From positions 62,001-126,000 of the forward strand of contig CAVVWN010000005.1 of assembly GCA_963752045.1 (NCBI GenBank): a stretch of DNA of 64,000 nt, in the 5' to 3' direction. Positions 62,614 to 64,000 of this stretch are shown piece after piece (the first letter of the stretch is position 1; every line of letters starts with the position of its first letter). The stretch comes from DATKDF01 sp963752045 (GTDB taxonomy: Bacteria > Acidobacteriota > Vicinamibacteria > Vicinamibacterales > SCN-69-37). A program made the translations under genes and the position numbers. Below the pieces are notes generated by a model. The model ran no database searches and had not been told where the DNA came from. It saw nothing but the letters and a program-made list of their open reading frames with translations.

Positions 62614-64000
62614 CTACCAGGTCACGCGCGTGAAGATCTGGACCCGGCGCGGGCCGCTTCGCGTGTCTGTGATGCGGAAGGCGCCCGGGCCGCCGCTCGG
62701 GTTCAGAACCGTGGGGAAGTTCTTCGCCATGAACGCATTGAAGATGTCCGCGCCGAGTTCCAGCCGTGCCTCCCCCGGCAGGCGCACGGCCTTGGCGATC
62801 CGGAAGTCAAACTCGCCGAACCAGCGACCGTTGAACCAGAGCTCCGGCGTGCCGCAGTCCCCGGGATGGAGCACGGGACACTCGAGGCTGCTCGCGGGCG
62901 CGAAGTACCGGCCGGCGGGCTCCTGGCCCGGCGGGTAGAGTGTCGGGGACGTGGGGTCCGTCCTGAAGGCCCGGCGGGTGTTGTCGATGATGTCCTGCGG
63001 CATGTTCCAGAGCGTCACGGCACCTGACACCGGATCCGCGACCACGCGCACCGTCCTCAGAGCGTCCTGCGCTTCGCCACGAGTCATGCCGACGAGCGCG
63101 ACGTCGCGGAGCACGAGGCTCTCCACCTGCACGCGGCCGGTACCAGCAACGGTCCAGCCGCCGACGAAGGCGTCGATCCAGGGGCTGAGGTCGCGGCCGA
63201 ACCGGCGGTCGTGGCCGACGGGAATCTCGTACGTCCAGAACATCTTGAGCGCGTGTGGCACTCCCGTGCGCTTCAAATCGAAGAGCGGGAGGTGCAGGTC
63301 CCGGTTCTCCTCCACCCACGTGCTCGACCAGGTGTAGCTTGCGCTCGCGGCCAGCCCGCCGGAGAAGCGGCGGCGGACTTCGACGATGAGCTGGTTCGTC
63401 CGGCTGCCGCCGAAATTGCGCATTACGTACACCCCGGACACGAGCGGGTTCATCGCCCAGAAGTTCGTCGGGTAGCCGGCAGCAACCGCGTTGGCGAACA
63501 GGTCGCCCGCAAAGCCCGCGTGGAGGTAGGACGCCAGGGATGACGGTCTCGGAGCGAGCGGATTCAGCGCGCGCACAATGAAGCCGTTGGACCACTGTCC
63601 CGCGCCGGCGCCACCTTCGGCAGGCGTGTACGAGAGCGGATCGGAGGCTCTGGCAGTCGGCAGCCCGCTGAAGTGGGCCAGCAGAATCGGCAGCGGGCTC
63701 GTGCCCGTGTCGGGCCCGAAGTACGCGAACGTGCCACCCCTGCCTGCCAGCACGTTGGCCCGCAGGTTCGTCTGAGCGAGACGGAACTCGTCGAGGAAGC
63801 CGGTCTCGTACAGATTCTCAGTGTTCCAGTTCTCGAAGCTCCACGGTTTCCGGTTGAGGTTGCCTATGTAACGCACTTCGACAGCCGTGTTCCGGTCGAT
63901 GGACCGCTGAAAAGAGACGCTCCAGGAGTCGGTGTACGGGGTTTCGATGTTGGCGTCGAATGCCCGCATCCAGTCGAACCGTGTCGCTGGAAGCGGGAAG
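62614..64000 (-). CDS. TonB-dependent receptor, C-terminal part (runs off the window)
   Basis: At least 462 residues; the frame stays open to position 64000, so the N-terminus (plug and any carboxypeptidase-like regulatory domain) lies outside. The visible part is an outer-membrane beta-barrel: PYTDSWSVSFQRSIDRNTAV with EVRYIGNLNRKPW, NQLIVEVRRRFSGGLAASAS, SYTWSSTWVEENRD, FWTYEIPVGHDRRFG, and EARLELGADIFNAFMAKNFP. It ends in Trp (IFTRVTW), as barrel proteins do. It resembles the Oar-like receptors abundant in Acidobacteriota. The ligand is unknown. Convergent with the CHAT gene, with 11 bases between the stops. Confidence 0.9.
   Translation of the reverse strand, partial: FPLPATRFDWMRAFDANIETPYTDSWSVSFQRSIDRNTAVEVRYIGNLNRKPWSFENWNTENLYETGFLDEFRLAQTNLRANVLAGRGGTFAYFGPDTGTSPLPILLAHFSGLPTARASDPLSYTPAEGGAGAGQWSNGFIVRALNPLAPRPSSLASYLHAGFAGDLFANAVAAGYPTNFWAMNPLVSGVYVMRNFGGSRTNQLIVEVRRRFSGGLAASASYTWSSTWVEENRDLHLPLFDLKRTGVPHALKMFWTYEIPVGHDRRFGRDLSPWIDAFVGGWTVAGTGRVQVESLVLRDVALVGMTRGEAQDALRTVRVVADPVSGAVTLWNMPQDIIDNTRRAFRTDPTSPTLYPPGQEPAGRYFAPASSLECPVLHPGDCGTPELWFNGRWFGEFDFRIAKAVRLPGEARLELGADIFNAFMAKNFPTVLNPSGGPGAFRITDTRSGPRRVQIFTRVTW

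Overview
The window is one high-GC bacterial fragment with no RNA genes, prophage, transposase or CRISPR array that I can see. Its gene content suggests an uncultured Acidobacteriota, probably a Vicinamibacterales-type genome. The clues are an orphan FtsX/MacB-type permease with a PadR regulator (ADOP class), sigma/kinase-TPR modules, many exported BNR/VPS10, LVIVD, kelch and HAF propeller proteins, DUF305, an Oar-like TonB receptor and several PIN toxins. This assignment is inference from gene families, not a taxonomic computation.

Layout. 0-4.3 kb: M55 aminopeptidase, a small exported protein, GMP synthase, DUF305 protein. 4.3-12.4 kb: exported proteins (LVIVD lipoprotein, Ig/CAP lipoprotein, BNR/VPS10 protein) and an amidohydrolase fused to a cyclophilin. 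12.4-19.5 kb: MerR regulator with a thioredoxin-like partner, catalase-peroxidase, esterase, epoxide-hydrolase-like protein, metallophosphoesterase. 19.6-24.75 kb: a two-gene 2-hydroxyacyl-CoA dehydratase activase/dehydratase locus riddled with single-base insertions. 25.1-31.5 kb: ECF sigma plus Ser/Thr kinase-TPR protein, ADOP permease, PadR. 31.5-36.4 kb: M1 and M24 peptidases with a tandem SnoaL-like protein, lying between two direct copies of a ~100-bp sequence. 36.4-41.4 kb: M23 peptidase, ECF sigma and a 1240-residue kinase-TPR-metallopeptidase. 41.5-49.4 kb: DUF1254 lipoprotein, YccF, three PIN toxin-antitoxin pairs and a second BNR/VPS10 protein. 49.5-58 kb: sulfatase, cupin lipoprotein, membrane protein, winged-helix/TPR regulator, haem protein, SGNH hydrolase, kelch and HAF proteins. 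58.1-62.6 kb: ECF sigma, anti-sigma with a TPR tail, and an exported TPR-CHAT protease. 62.6 kb to the end: C-terminal part of a TonB-dependent receptor running off the window.

Two systems stand out. The first is the sigma / membrane anti-sigma / exported TPR-CHAT protease operon, whose topology would let the protease cut the anti-sigma from outside. The second is the M23 / sigma / kinase-TPR-gluzincin operon, which puts a predicted cytoplasmic kinase and a predicted extracytoplasmic zinc peptidase on one chain.

A technical signal runs through the window. Nearly every frameshift can be read as one codon position, usually the third, written twice with two different bases. These sites number more than 50 in the 19.7-24.4 kb locus and about 16 elsewhere. 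I read them as collapsed strain variants in a metagenome consensus rather than real gene decay, so most interrupted genes here are probably intact in the organism.
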